Shown here: piece after piece, positions 17,743 through 30,489 of the stretch
Position numbering within the stretch: the stretch's first letter is position 1
Layout of the letters: each line of letters starts with the position of its first letter
Source of the DNA: an uncultured bacterium
GTDB taxonomy: Bacteria; Actinomycetota; Actinomycetes; S36-B12; CAIYMF01
Direction: 5' to 3'
NCBI GenBank assembly: GCA_903826575.1
Contig: CAIKEU010000039.1
Location: forward strand, 28,097-92,096
DNA: 64,000 bases
Translations under genes and position numbers: made by a program
Notes under the pieces: generated by a model
Database searches by the model: none
What the model saw: the letters and a program-made list of their open reading frames with translations, nothing else
What the model was told of the DNA's origin: nothing

Positions 17743-17777
17743 AAAAGCGCCGTCCCTGCGGGGGCGGCGCTTTTTGC
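17743..17777 (+). terminator. Intrinsic terminator of rpsT
   Basis: AAAGCGCCGTCCC, loop TGCG, GGGGCGGCGC followed by TTTTTG. It is a GC-rich stem of about 12 bp with a U-tract, placed just after the rpsT stop. It also faces the 3' end of convergent holA. Confidence 0.9.
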
Positions 17778-17788
17778 TTTCCCGTTTG

Positions 17789-18841
17789 TCAGCGCGATCG
17801 GTTGTTGACGATGGTGATGAGCGCGCGTTCAAGCACGTAGGTGCCCTGATCTCTATCCAATCCCTGATCTGACATGTCACGACCGTCCACCGCGCGACCT
17901 TTAACTGCCGCATCCGCGATCGAGATACCGACGATCGCAGCTGCAACCGCAGACGGATGCCAACGCTTGGCCTGTTCGCGAATGTCTTTGACTTTGAAGA
18001 TCGGTACGCCAGCCTCCTTGGCTACTTCTGCATCTGAGGCACCGCGCGGCGATGCCGCGACCCGACCCAGCCCACGTAAACCCGATGCAACAGCAGCCGA
18101 TAAGAAAGGCCCCGCCCCCGCATCGTTGACCAACACCCATCGAGAGCGACGCATCGCCTCGACGGCCCGGCCACCGAGAACCGCATCTGAGACAAGGTAT
18201 CCGGGAACATCGGCCACGCCGTCGTAGTACGCCGATACTGAGTCCGGGGTGATCGGATCGTCAGCAACATCGCTGACAAGTTGCGCACATGCCGCGGCCA
18301 GGGAGCGCGAATCGTCGCCGACGGCCCGGCGAAGCACATCCATCGCCTGTGGAGTGGCAGCTCGCCGAAGATCTTTAAATTCACGGGCAATGAAGTCGTC
18401 TACCGCTCGGCCTTTGATTTTGTCGCAAGCGGCCACGGTGAAGTCTACAGCCTTGAGCGCATCGCTGACTTTACGTCCCCGAACGCCACCGGGGTGCACG
18501 ACCACGAGCCGCACATCGCCTTCTCGAGCCGCAGTAAGAAGAGTCTCGACCATCACATCATCAGCAAAGTCCGCGGCGTAGACAATCACGACCGCTGCGT
18601 CGCCAAAGAGGTTAGGCGAACAGGCCTCAATCAGTGCGCCGAGGGCTTCATCACTGGTGACGTCAACGTCACGTCGCTCAATCTGCGGGTCCTCGACTCG
18701 TGCATGCGCCATTACCGACGCAATAACCCGCTCGGCTTGAAAATCATCCGGACCATGCGCGAGCACCGCCCGTGAGGACGCTACCTGTGCCGAAGAAGCA
18801 CCCGGTGATTTAGCGGACGACCGCTTGGCTGGTGGAGTCAT
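17789..18841 (-). CDS. holA: DNA polymerase III subunit delta
   Basis: 350 residues with the HolA fold. The N-terminal part begins VLAHGPDDFQAERVI and has the actinobacterial pattern FGDAAVVIVYAADFADD. The middle AAA+-like region carries RRAVGDDSRSLAAACAQLVSD, and the C-terminal helical domain contains FKVKDIREQAKRWHPSAV. Delta opens the beta sliding clamp within the clamp loader. It has no Walker motif, as expected. The first 20 residues are a Ser/Ala/Pro-rich tail. It follows comEC by 39 bp. Confidence 0.93.
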   Translation of the reverse strand: MTPPAKRSSAKSPGASSAQVASSRAVLAHGPDDFQAERVIASVMAHARVEDPQIERRDVDVTSDEALGALIEACSPNLFGDAAVVIVYAADFADDVMVETLLTAAREGDVRLVVVHPGGVRGRKVSDALKAVDFTVAACDKIKGRAVDDFIAREFKDLRRAATPQAMDVLRRAVGDDSRSLAAACAQLVSDVADDPITPDSVSAYYDGVADVPGYLVSDAVLGGRAVEAMRRSRWVLVNDAGAGPFLSAAVASGLRGLGRVAASPRGASDAEVAKEAGVPIFKVKDIREQAKRWHPSAVAAAIVGISIADAAVKGRAVDGRDMSDQGLDRDQGTYVLERALITIVNNRSR

Positions 18842-18880
18842 AACCCCTAGAGCATGTCATGGCCACCCGACAGGTGCGGC

Positions 18881-21328
18881 CTACCCCCACGACCCTCGTC
18901 GAATGAGTTGCAGTTCGCCTGTATTCGCCTTGACCACGGCCAGATCACCGTCGAGATCCGTACGTCCAACGATGGCACCTACCGCTTGATATGCATGCAC
19001 GGTGCCCGGCCACGGATGGCCATAATCGTTGTTAAGACCAACACCAATCAACGCAATTTTGGGTCGGGTGATTCGAGCCCAGTTCGGTGATTGCTTGGCC
19101 GAGCCATGATGTGGGACTTTGACAACGTCGACAGCCGTGACCCGTCCACTTGCGAGCACAGCATCCTGCGCCGCAGTCTCCAAATCACCGCCTAGAAGTG
19201 CCCTCATTGAGTTGACCTTGGCCAGGATCGTCACGCTGGCATTGTTCGGATCAGAGCCAACACCGCGAAGAATTCGTTGCGGCCATAGGACATCCATAAC
19301 AACCGGCCCGACCTGGAAGACATCTCCTGGGGCGGCATGACGTTCCGAAATACCCGCCGATTCGGCCCAGCGATAAACGCGGCCTGCCTCGGTGGCCGGC
19401 TCGGATAGTGGTGAAACTTCGAGAATGGCTGGGCGAGTAATCGAAAGCAGTCCCGGTAAACCTTCAACATGATCCGCGTGAAAATGGGTTAGGACAACCA
19501 TCGGGATTGCGGTAATTCTTGACCTCTGGATGCAGCCTCGCTCGGCAGCCGGATCAGGGCCCGTATCAACAGCAATCGCGGTCGCATCGTCAATCCTGAT
19601 GAGCGCCGAATCCCCCTGTCCGACATCGCACATGATCATCTGCCAGCCCGCAGGTGGCCACGCGGATGCCGTTGTCAATGGCTGTGAGACAGGGGTTGGC
19701 ACACCAAGTGACAGCGCGATGCCAACGGCGATCACGGTTATACACAACCGTCGAATCTTTCCGGCGGGCGCAATGATCAGAGCGGCGATTCCGGACGCAA
19801 CCAGCAATGCCATCAATCCAGCACCTTCGAGTCCACTCGTCCATGGAATCGGCGGGAAGTTCGCCGCTGTCCATCGAGCGATCGCCGATATGGTCGCGGT
19901 TGCCCAACAGGCCGGCAGTACGACAATCGCAGCCAGGCTCGGATTTACCACACCCACAGCACCGGCAATCAGCCCGAACGCCGTAGCCGGGAAGACGCAC
20001 GGCTCTGCACAAATATTCGCAAGGATTCCGCCGAGCTGAAGTCCATTACCGAACCACACCGATACCGGTGCAACGATGACGGTCGCGGCAAAGGCAGCTA
20101 CGCCCAAGGACGTAATTGTGCGGCCGAACCTGACAAGAGGCGATGACGGCGGTGGGCGATCGGCTCCCCTGCGAGCAACGACAATCAGCGCGGAAGTGGC
20201 CAGCACAGACATCGCGAAGCCAGGTGAGATTGCCAAGAACGGATCCACCAGTACCAGCGTGCACACGGTAGCGGCCAGAACCGCTTGCGCCCGAAGCTTG
20301 AGTCCAAGGCTCGTGGCCGCAAGTCCAGCAATCGCCATAAGAGCCGCACGATCCACCGATGGCGCAGGCTGCACCACGATGACGTAGGCGACCACGCCAC
20401 CCGCGACGGCCAGGAGTTGACGTCGGCCTCGTCGCAATCCCGATGTGCGCAGCAATCCGAGCCAGACGACGATGACAATGCTGATGTTTCCACCCGAGAC
20501 CGCCGACAGGTGAGACAGTCCACTATCTCTCATCGCCATCGACAACTCATCGGACATCGCAGTGGTCTGTCCGACGACAAGGCCAGGCAGAAGTCCGCGC
20601 ACATCGTCAGGCTGCCCATGCACACTGGCAGCGACTGAGTTGCGAAAGACGTCGGCGACAACCTGCCACCAAGGCGCTTGGCTGGTGATCACCGTCGTTT
20701 CAGCGCGAACGTAACCCGCAACCCCTCGCAATGGCTCACCGGGCCGGACGGTGCCGACGATATGCACGAACGCTCCAGGGATGAGGCCGGCGACAGGTCG
20801 TCGAAGGTCTAGTTCCACCGGCAGATCCGCCACGATTACCTGACCACCGATGTGTTTCCAGTGACGAAGCGTTGCTCGGCATCGCCACGAATCGTCCATG
20901 CGTCGTGACCCGCTAGTGAGTCCAGATCGACGTTCCGGTGACGTATTGATCATGAGGTCGGCTTCGACGCGCAGATGGTGTTGTGCTCCGAGTGACTGGG
21001 CTTCGGTAGGCAGTGGATCGGCTTGAAGTGGCATCACCCGCCACGTGACGACCACCGCACACAGGACGATCACACACGCACCCGCGACACCTGCTCTTAT
21101 CAATTCAGGTGCAGAACCACGTGACTGTATTGATGAGTGACCCCAGAGCCGCCCAACCGCCGGCAGGAACCAGACCGCCATCAGCATGGCCGACGCCGCA
21201 GCTACGGCCACGCCCCACATCGTGGGCCACCCGTGGCCAGTAATCAGGAGCAGATCCAACGCGGTGGCAACCCACACGCACAGGGCCGCACCGATCGGTA
21301 CCCACGAAGTTCGCGGCGGCTGCGTCAT
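18881..21328 (-). CDS. comEC: ComEC/Rec2 family DNA-uptake channel protein
   Basis: 815 residues. An N-terminal membrane and OB-like part (DUF4131 type, about 1-230) is followed by the competence membrane domain (about 240-540, with GLSHLSAVSGGNISIV and many helices) and a C-terminal metallo-beta-lactamase-like domain (about 565-800). The last includes MCDVGQGDSALI, the metal motif THFHADHVEG and HHGSAKQSPNW. ComEC forms the inner-membrane pore for single-stranded DNA in natural transformation, and the MBL domain is thought to degrade the other strand. All metal ligands appear present, so the protein looks functional. It overlaps comEA by 4 bp. Confidence 0.95.
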   Translation of the reverse strand: MTQPPRTSWVPIGAALCVWVATALDLLLITGHGWPTMWGVAVAAASAMLMAVWFLPAVGRLWGHSSIQSRGSAPELIRAGVAGACVIVLCAVVVTWRVMPLQADPLPTEAQSLGAQHHLRVEADLMINTSPERRSGLTSGSRRMDDSWRCRATLRHWKHIGGQVIVADLPVELDLRRPVAGLIPGAFVHIVGTVRPGEPLRGVAGYVRAETTVITSQAPWWQVVADVFRNSVAASVHGQPDDVRGLLPGLVVGQTTAMSDELSMAMRDSGLSHLSAVSGGNISIVIVVWLGLLRTSGLRRGRRQLLAVAGGVVAYVIVVQPAPSVDRAALMAIAGLAATSLGLKLRAQAVLAATVCTLVLVDPFLAISPGFAMSVLATSALIVVARRGADRPPPSSPLVRFGRTITSLGVAAFAATVIVAPVSVWFGNGLQLGGILANICAEPCVFPATAFGLIAGAVGVVNPSLAAIVVLPACWATATISAIARWTAANFPPIPWTSGLEGAGLMALLVASGIAALIIAPAGKIRRLCITVIAVGIALSLGVPTPVSQPLTTASAWPPAGWQMIMCDVGQGDSALIRIDDATAIAVDTGPDPAAERGCIQRSRITAIPMVVLTHFHADHVEGLPGLLSITRPAILEVSPLSEPATEAGRVYRWAESAGISERHAAPGDVFQVGPVVMDVLWPQRILRGVGSDPNNASVTILAKVNSMRALLGGDLETAAQDAVLASGRVTAVDVVKVPHHGSAKQSPNWARITRPKIALIGVGLNNDYGHPWPGTVHAYQAVGAIVGRTDLDGDLAVVKANTGELQLIRRGSWG

Positions 21329-22206
21329 ATGCGAACGAGCGGTTTCAACCGCTCGAAAGTTCGCTGCCCGATACCTGAGATCTCTCTGAGTTGGTCAATT
21401 GCGGTAAATCGTCCATGCTGATCACGCCACGCAATGATGCGCGCTGCCATAACCGGTCCGACACCTGGGAGAGCATCAAGAGCCGCAACATCGGCGGCAT
21501 TGAGATCCACCGGTCCACCACTGGAACCCCCACCGGAGGACGAAAGTCCTGAAGATGTTAAACCAGATAGCGGCATCGCGGTCGGAATTTTATGCGAGAC
21601 AAGGATTTGTTCGCCATCAACGACTCGGCGAGCTAGGTTCAATCCACCGCTTGATCGTGAGGACATCAATCCACCGGCTGCTTCAATTGCATCTGAAACA
21701 CGCGCGCCGGCGGGGAGCGTCACCAACCCAGGCTCGTGCACCTCACCGAGGATTTGGACAACAACGGTCTGCATCACTACCGATGACGTAGTTGCCGACG
21801 ACGCGATCCCCGACGAGATTCCAGACGATGTACCCGGGGGTGGAACGCCGCCTGAATTCACCCCACTCGGCGCAGGTGACGAACTCACGTCGTTGCTTGC
21901 TAAGGCAATCGAGGATCCCGTCGCCATCGAGATGACCGCAGGAGTCGTCATCGTTGACATGTGTGTGAGTACCCACATGACAAGCGCAGTTAACGAAATG
22001 GCCACCACAACTGGTCGCAGTGAAGCGGCACCCCACCTTTCCCACTGGCGCACACCAACCGAATCCCGCGATTCATCGAGATCGTCATCAGTGGCCAGAA
22101 CTTTTCCATCGCGAAGAGCCATCAACCGAGCTCGGGCTTGGTCAGCATTGATTCGACGACGGGGACGTGGCAGCACCACACGACGATAAATTCCCCGAAC
22201 TCGCAT
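21325..22206 (-). CDS. comEA: ComEA-like DNA-binding protein (SLBB plus helix-hairpin-helix)
   Basis: About 293 residues. A basic cytoplasmic N-terminus is followed by one membrane helix (LRPVVVAISLTALVMWVLTH), a Ser/Gly-rich linker, an SLBB domain (VQILGEVHEPGLVTLPAGARV) and a C-terminal helix-hairpin-helix pair (VDLNAADVAALDALPGVGP and the ISGIGQRTFERLKP end). ComEA binds incoming double-stranded DNA outside the membrane. I chose the ATG at 22206 (MRVRGIYRRV); the frame is open to 22320 but would overlap the degV end by 74 bp. The start lacks a strong Shine-Dalgarno, so it is uncertain. The 3' end overlaps comEC by 4 bp. Confidence 0.88.
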   Translation of the reverse strand: MRVRGIYRRVVLPRPRRRINADQARARLMALRDGKVLATDDDLDESRDSVGVRQWERWGAASLRPVVVAISLTALVMWVLTHMSTMTTPAVISMATGSSIALASNDVSSSPAPSGVNSGGVPPPGTSSGISSGIASSATTSSVVMQTVVVQILGEVHEPGLVTLPAGARVSDAIEAAGGLMSSRSSGGLNLARRVVDGEQILVSHKIPTAMPLSGLTSSGLSSSGGGSSGGPVDLNAADVAALDALPGVGPVMAARIIAWRDQHGRFTAIDQLREISGIGQRTFERLKPLVRI

Positions 22207-22246
22207 CAGAGACGGATAACTATGCGATGTGGGAAACCGCGCCACA

Positions 22247-23092
22247 TCACATGACTGGGGATATCCCGACGGCCACCATGCCCGGACCAACATGAGCACC
22301 GACCACGGCGCCGACCTCACTGACAGTTATCGAGGCATCGGATATCCGTGCGGTCAAGAGCGTCGCCAGCGTGGCTGCATGCTCGTCAGCATCTAAATGT
22401 TGCACAGCGATATCGCAGTGACGGCCCGCCGCACGCTCGACCGCACATTCGGTCAGTCGAGCCAACGCTTTGGACGATGTGCGCACCTTCTCCAATGGAA
22501 CGACGCGACCATCAACGAGCTCAAGAATCGGCTTGACCGCAAGCGCCTGCCCAACCACAGCCTGGGCTGTTCCGATGCGGCCACCACGTCGCAGATAGTC
22601 CAAGGTGTCCACGTAGAACAGCACGCTGCTGACCGAACATCGCGTCAGAATGGCCTTGCTCACCTCGTCGCCATCGGCGCCGCCGGCGGCAGCCGTCGCT
22701 CCGTCGAGTACAGCAAATCCCATAGCCATACCAACAATGCGCGTGTCTAAGACGGTGACGGGGATCGGCGATTCGCGCGCCGCAAGAAGTGCCGAGTCGT
22801 ATGTCCCGCTCATGTCTGCCGACAGGTGCGCGGACACAACCTCCTGCGCTCCCTCTTCGGCGGCTGCTCGATAGGCACGCAAGAAGCTCTCCGGCGATGG
22901 ACGCGAAGTTGTAACCCGTGCACGCCGACGTAGCGCGTCAGCCACGTCGAGCGCGGTTATCCCCACACCATCGTCAAAGGCCTCACCGTCAATCACAACA
23001 CTCACGGGGACAATAGTGACCTGACGAAGCGCGATCACATCCGCGGGCAGGTAGGCGGTCGAGTCGGTAACGACAGCAACCCGCGCACTCAT
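22247..23092 (-). CDS. DegV family fatty-acid-binding protein
   Basis: 281 residues. It begins VAVVTDSTAYLPADVI and continues with the family patterns TSRPSPESFLRAY, SAHLSADMSGTYDSALLA and YLRRGGRIGTAQAVVG, giving a two-domain DegV fold. DegV (FakB-type) proteins bind single fatty acids and present them to a fatty acid kinase in other phyla. No FakA-like kinase is seen nearby, so the role here is open. It lies between leuS and comEA on the same strand. Confidence 0.93.
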   Translation of the reverse strand: MSARVAVVTDSTAYLPADVIALRQVTIVPVSVVIDGEAFDDGVGITALDVADALRRRARVTTSRPSPESFLRAYRAAAEEGAQEVVSAHLSADMSGTYDSALLAARESPIPVTVLDTRIVGMAMGFAVLDGATAAAGGADGDEVSKAILTRCSVSSVLFYVDTLDYLRRGGRIGTAQAVVGQALAVKPILELVDGRVVPLEKVRTSSKALARLTECAVERAAGRHCDIAVQHLDADEHAATLATLLTARISDASITVSEVGAVVGAHVGPGMVAVGISPVM

Positions 23093-23134
23093 GACGCGAG
23101 ACTACCTTTCACGTCGAACGTGCAGATCACTCGC

Positions 23135-25621
<2,487 letters not shown>

Positions 25622-25665
25622 AACTCATCTCTTGAATCACTTGGGCATCATTTCCGCGCGGTCTA

Positions 25666-27033
25666 CTAACGGCTCGCTACGCACTCAGCTAGCGTCGCGT
25701 CCAATTCCGTCAAGAACCGATCCGCATCAGCCTGAGAGAACACTAGCGGTGGTCGAATCTTGAGATTGTTGTTGTACAGCCCGGCCGTACCGATAAGGAT
25801 ATGCCGTCTGCGCAAACCATTTACCAATTGGAGCATCAGCGTCTCGTTCGGCTCGCCTGTCTCAGGTACGACTAGTTCGACGCCGATGAACAGGCCGTCA
25901 CCACGGACCTGTGCAATCTGCGGATATGCCGCGGAAATCTGGCGAAGGCCGGCACGCAGGTACTCACCCACATGCGCCGCATTGGCCTGGATGCCCTCGT
26001 CCCTGATCACATCCATAACTGCTTGCGCCGCGGCGATGGCGGTGGCGTTACCGCCGAACGTATTGAAGTAGCGCAGGTCACGTCCGAACTTTTCCATCAC
26101 TTCAGGGCGCATCATTGTCGCGGCAACCGGATAGCCATTGCCCATCGGCTTTCCAACGCACACCAGATCCGGAATCACTCGACCGTCTCGGACACTGTGC
26201 CGCTCAAAGCCCCACATCTGAGAGCCCGTGCGACCAAAGCCTGGCTGCACTTCGTCAGCGATGTAGAGCCCACCGGCTTCATGAGTCACGTCCACTGCGG
26301 GCTTAAGGAATCCCATGGGATCAGAAAGGACGCCGTCAGAGGCGAAGATCGAGTCGACGATCAACGCGGCGAAAGTGATGCCGTGCGTTGCAAGATCACC
26401 AATCGCGCTACGCACCTGCGTTGCGAACCATTGGCCAACATCGTCATGTCCGGCTTGCTGCACACGACGCGCATCCGGCACATCAACCACACGTACCCAC
26501 TCGGGCAAACTCGATAGGCCACCGAGTGATGGTGAGATAGCAGCAGCCTCGGTCGTGACGCCGTGATACGCGTTACGAGTTACAACAACGCCCCTGCCAC
26601 CGGTGTGGTACTTCGCAATCCGCAGCGCTAAATCAACTGATTCCGAGCCGGTGCACGTGTACATGATGTGCCCGATCTCCGCTGGCATGGTGGCTAAGAT
26701 TTGCTCGGAATACTCAACAATTCCGCGATGAAGATAGCGAGTATGGGTACTGAGTTGGGCGGCTTGAGCGGCGATCGCCGCAGCAACTCGCGGATGTGCA
26801 TGACCCACACAGGGCACGTTGTTATAAACGTCGAGGTACTCCTGACCCTTGACGTCGTACAGGTGCACCCCATTCCCCCGAACGAACTCAATCGGTTCGT
26901 CATAGAAGAGCCGATACGCAGGGCCTAAGACATCAACGCGACGACGGACGAGATCAGCATGCTCGGGTTCGAGGGCACCAATGTCCTTCAGATTGAAGTA
27001 GTTTGACGGTCCCACCTGGCGGGGCTCAGCCAT
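25666..27033 (-). CDS. Class III PLP enzyme of the phospho-lyase (AGXT2L) type
   Basis: 455 residues of the class III aminotransferase fold. The PLP-binding aspartate is in LYIADEVQPGFGRTG (D260) and the Schiff-base lysine in VCVGKPMGNGYPV (K295). The N-terminal stretch YNNVPCVGHAHPRV...STHTRYLH closely resembles ethanolamine-phosphate and phosphohydroxylysine phospho-lyases (AGXT2L1/AGXT2L2) rather than ordinary omega-transaminases. The start is the ATG at 27033, with GAAGGG upstream; it overlaps the kinase stop by 8 bp. The pairing with a phosphotransferase suggests phosphorylation followed by elimination of phosphate from an amino alcohol, by analogy with hydroxylysine or ethanolamine catabolism. 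The substrate is inferred, not shown. Confidence 0.85.
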   Translation of the reverse strand: MAEPRQVGPSNYFNLKDIGALEPEHADLVRRRVDVLGPAYRLFYDEPIEFVRGNGVHLYDVKGQEYLDVYNNVPCVGHAHPRVAAAIAAQAAQLSTHTRYLHRGIVEYSEQILATMPAEIGHIMYTCTGSESVDLALRIAKYHTGGRGVVVTRNAYHGVTTEAAAISPSLGGLSSLPEWVRVVDVPDARRVQQAGHDDVGQWFATQVRSAIGDLATHGITFAALIVDSIFASDGVLSDPMGFLKPAVDVTHEAGGLYIADEVQPGFGRTGSQMWGFERHSVRDGRVIPDLVCVGKPMGNGYPVAATMMRPEVMEKFGRDLRYFNTFGGNATAIAAAQAVMDVIRDEGIQANAAHVGEYLRAGLRQISAAYPQIAQVRGDGLFIGVELVVPETGEPNETLMLQLVNGLRRRHILIGTAGLYNNNLKIRPPLVFSQADADRFLTELDATLAECVASR

Positions 27034-28066
27034 CGCGTAACCCTTCGTGCGGATCTCGGTTATCAAGTAATTCAAGGGCGATTGTTGCGCTTTCCAGAGT
27101 ACGCGAGGTGTACTCCGCGTTTTCAGGATTGGTCGCGCTCAACCATGAACCAAGCAGCAGGCGCTGGCATAGCCGCGCCCGCACCAGCGATGGAAGAAGT
27201 GCCCACTCGTCATCAGTCAGTGGCTGCTCAGCGTGGAAAGCGGACGCGAGGGCATAGGGGTTTACCCACGGATCCTGATGCCGCCGTCCGACATCGACCA
27301 CATAACTCATCGCCAACCCGACGTCTGCAACGAGTGCCGACGCAACGACATCACCGAAGTCGAGGATTCCAGCAACCGCATCGGTGTCGGATTCGTTGAC
27401 GAGCACGTTGTCGCTATTGAGATCGTTGTGAATCACTTGTTGACGCATGGATCGCAGAGCCGGACCTGTCCTCTGGTCGTAAATATCGAGTTGGCTGGCG
27501 ACCAGATTGCGCGTGTCGGGATCGGCGATATGTCCAAGCAATGGCCGCAGCGTACCCACCTGCGCTAGGTCCCAGGCGATGTAACGAGTCGACCCCTGAT
27601 GGACAAAGTCGCTCAGCGCAGCATTCAACCTGCCTAGCCATCTGCCCCTGCTGGCTGACTGCTGCGCACTGAGAATATCCAATGTGGGGATGCGGCCAGG
27701 TAACCACGTCAGAAGACGCGCGTAACGTGGTTCGCCGTCCATTCCGGCGACCAACGTCAGCAATTCATCATCGGAATTGGGGATCACCTTCGGGATCGGG
27801 AGTTCGGCGTCACGGCAGCAAGCGTGTTCCAGAGCTCGTACCGAAAGATCAATGATGTCGAAGGAATCCGTCGGGTTCGCAACCTTCAGCAGCATGCGCC
27901 GACCGGATAGATCATCAAGGACGTAGGTGTCGTCACGCTCAGTATCTAGCCGATGGAGGTCGGCAACCTCGATCCCAAAAGACTCGGTTGAAATCGCGCG
28001 AACTCGCATAGGTGTCAGCCTCGTGAATGCCGCCGCCAAGCTGTCATCAATGGGGGGCTCAGACAC
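27026..28066 (-). CDS. APH/hydroxylysine-kinase-like phosphotransferase
   Basis: 346 residues of the aminoglycoside phosphotransferase/choline-kinase fold. The nucleotide-binding Lys is in RRMLLKVANP, the catalytic loop is HNDLNSDNVLV (H213, D215, N220) and the metal-binding motif is GILDFGD (D236). This form, with an Asn in the HND loop, occurs in hydroxylysine- and homoserine-kinase-like small-molecule kinases and not in antibiotic resistance enzymes alone. It overlaps the downstream phospho-lyase-like gene, so the two products probably act in one pathway. The small molecule phosphorylated is not evident from sequence. Confidence 0.82.
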   Translation of the reverse strand: MSEPPIDDSLAAAFTRLTPMRVRAISTESFGIEVADLHRLDTERDDTYVLDDLSGRRMLLKVANPTDSFDIIDLSVRALEHACCRDAELPIPKVIPNSDDELLTLVAGMDGEPRYARLLTWLPGRIPTLDILSAQQSASRGRWLGRLNAALSDFVHQGSTRYIAWDLAQVGTLRPLLGHIADPDTRNLVASQLDIYDQRTGPALRSMRQQVIHNDLNSDNVLVNESDTDAVAGILDFGDVVASALVADVGLAMSYVVDVGRRHQDPWVNPYALASAFHAEQPLTDDEWALLPSLVRARLCQRLLLGSWLSATNPENAEYTSRTLESATIALELLDNRDPHEGLRDG

Positions 28067-28112
28067 AGGACCACGCTACCTTGCCACCACGCATCCGCTT
28101 GGTGGCACGCGA

Positions 28113-28775
28113 TCAGGCGTTAGAAGAAACCTGTTCGACCGGTGCGTCGATAGAGCCGAGGCCGCGTCGACGGCCCGCGGTGAGAACCAACGTCAGCATG
28201 GCGCCAAAAGCCACCCCGGCGAGAGCAAATACCCACGGCAGAAATGATGGGGTTGACGACGTCGAAATCGATGTGGAGGACATATCCATACCGGGCATGC
28301 CGGACGCGCCCGAAACGTTGTCGCCGAAGCCTTGCCCCTTTGGAATGGTGAATGTCACCTCGGTCGAGATGTCGTCACCCGACATGTTGTCCGAGCCGAC
28401 CATGTAATCGCCATGATCATTTGCCTCCAAACCAACACTTAATGTGTGGTCACCATCGCCAAAGTCACGGGTAGGAATGAAAATCCATGAGCCATACGCG
28501 CGGCCGACGTCGTTTCCATCGATCGTGAGGTGGGCGTGACCCTGACCCTCGACATAGCCCTGTCCCACCGACTGGGGAGCGAAGGTGAACTTCGTCGTGG
28601 TGATGTGAACGTTTATTCCGCCGCCCATTGAGTCCCAGGCCGCTGTCGCTGAGACCGTGGGCGCGACGTCGGCGCTCAGAGCGTGCGATTTGCCACCATG
28701 TGCCGAGGCCCCAATGGGTGTAAAAACGACTGCAGCCGCAGCAAGTGAGCCAACGAGCACCGAAATCCGACGCAC
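28113..28775 (-). CDS. Exported His/Met-containing membrane-anchored protein, possible metal handler
   Basis: 220 residues. A signal peptide (VRRISVLVGSLAAAAVVFTPIGASA) is followed by HGGKSH, a beta-rich domain with the pattern GHAHLTIDGNDVGRAYGSWIFI and ANDHGDYMVG, then the Met motif MPGMDMSS, a Ser/Thr linker, one C-terminal membrane helix and a basic tail. The GHAHLxxDG domain is known from uncharacterised exported proteins, and clustered His and Met residues suggest copper or another metal, but no ligand set is proven. The GTG at 28775 is preceded by GGAGGGG; the longer open frame upstream lacks this. It is divergent from the sulfatase gene and 46 bp upstream of the kinase. Confidence 0.7.
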   Translation of the reverse strand: MRRISVLVGSLAAAAVVFTPIGASAHGGKSHALSADVAPTVSATAAWDSMGGGINVHITTTKFTFAPQSVGQGYVEGQGHAHLTIDGNDVGRAYGSWIFIPTRDFGDGDHTLSVGLEANDHGDYMVGSDNMSGDDISTEVTFTIPKGQGFGDNVSGASGMPGMDMSSTSISTSSTPSFLPWVFALAGVAFGAMLTLVLTAGRRRGLGSIDAPVEQVSSNA

Positions 28776-28986
28776 AACGAACCCCTCCACAGATGAATGA
28801 TCATTTTCAGGGTACGTGGCTGTTGTGCTGTACGCGAGCGATCTTCGCCTAATCGGGTGATCGAACCGTAACTCTGTGAATCCATCACATGCGGACCACT
28901 CGTGGATCGATCCCGGTAAGGTGTCTTTCACTGCCTTACGTCATGTATCTACATCTGACGGGGCTCTAAGGGAAGGTTTCGCGAGC
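28776..28986. promoter_or_regulatory. Divergent promoter region of the exported protein and sulfatase
   Basis: 211 bp between the two divergent starts. A short inverted repeat GTAAGG...CCTTAC (28917-28940) lies about 50 bp before the sulfatase ATG and could be an operator. No -10/-35 pair is clear enough to call. The sulfatase has a good AAGGGAAGG ribosome site. Confidence 0.35.

Positions 28987-30485
<1,499 letters not shown>

Positions 30486-30489
<4 letters not shown>

Noticed and set aside
27026..28066. Antibiotic resistance (aminoglycoside phosphotransferase) call
   Set aside because: It has the APH fold, but the catalytic loop, length and pairing with a phospho-lyase-like enzyme fit small-molecule catabolism better.
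28113..28931. Longer start of the exported protein (272 residues)
   Set aside because: It would put about 50 charged residues before a good signal peptide and cross into the divergent promoter. The GTG at 28775 has a strong GGAGGGG site.
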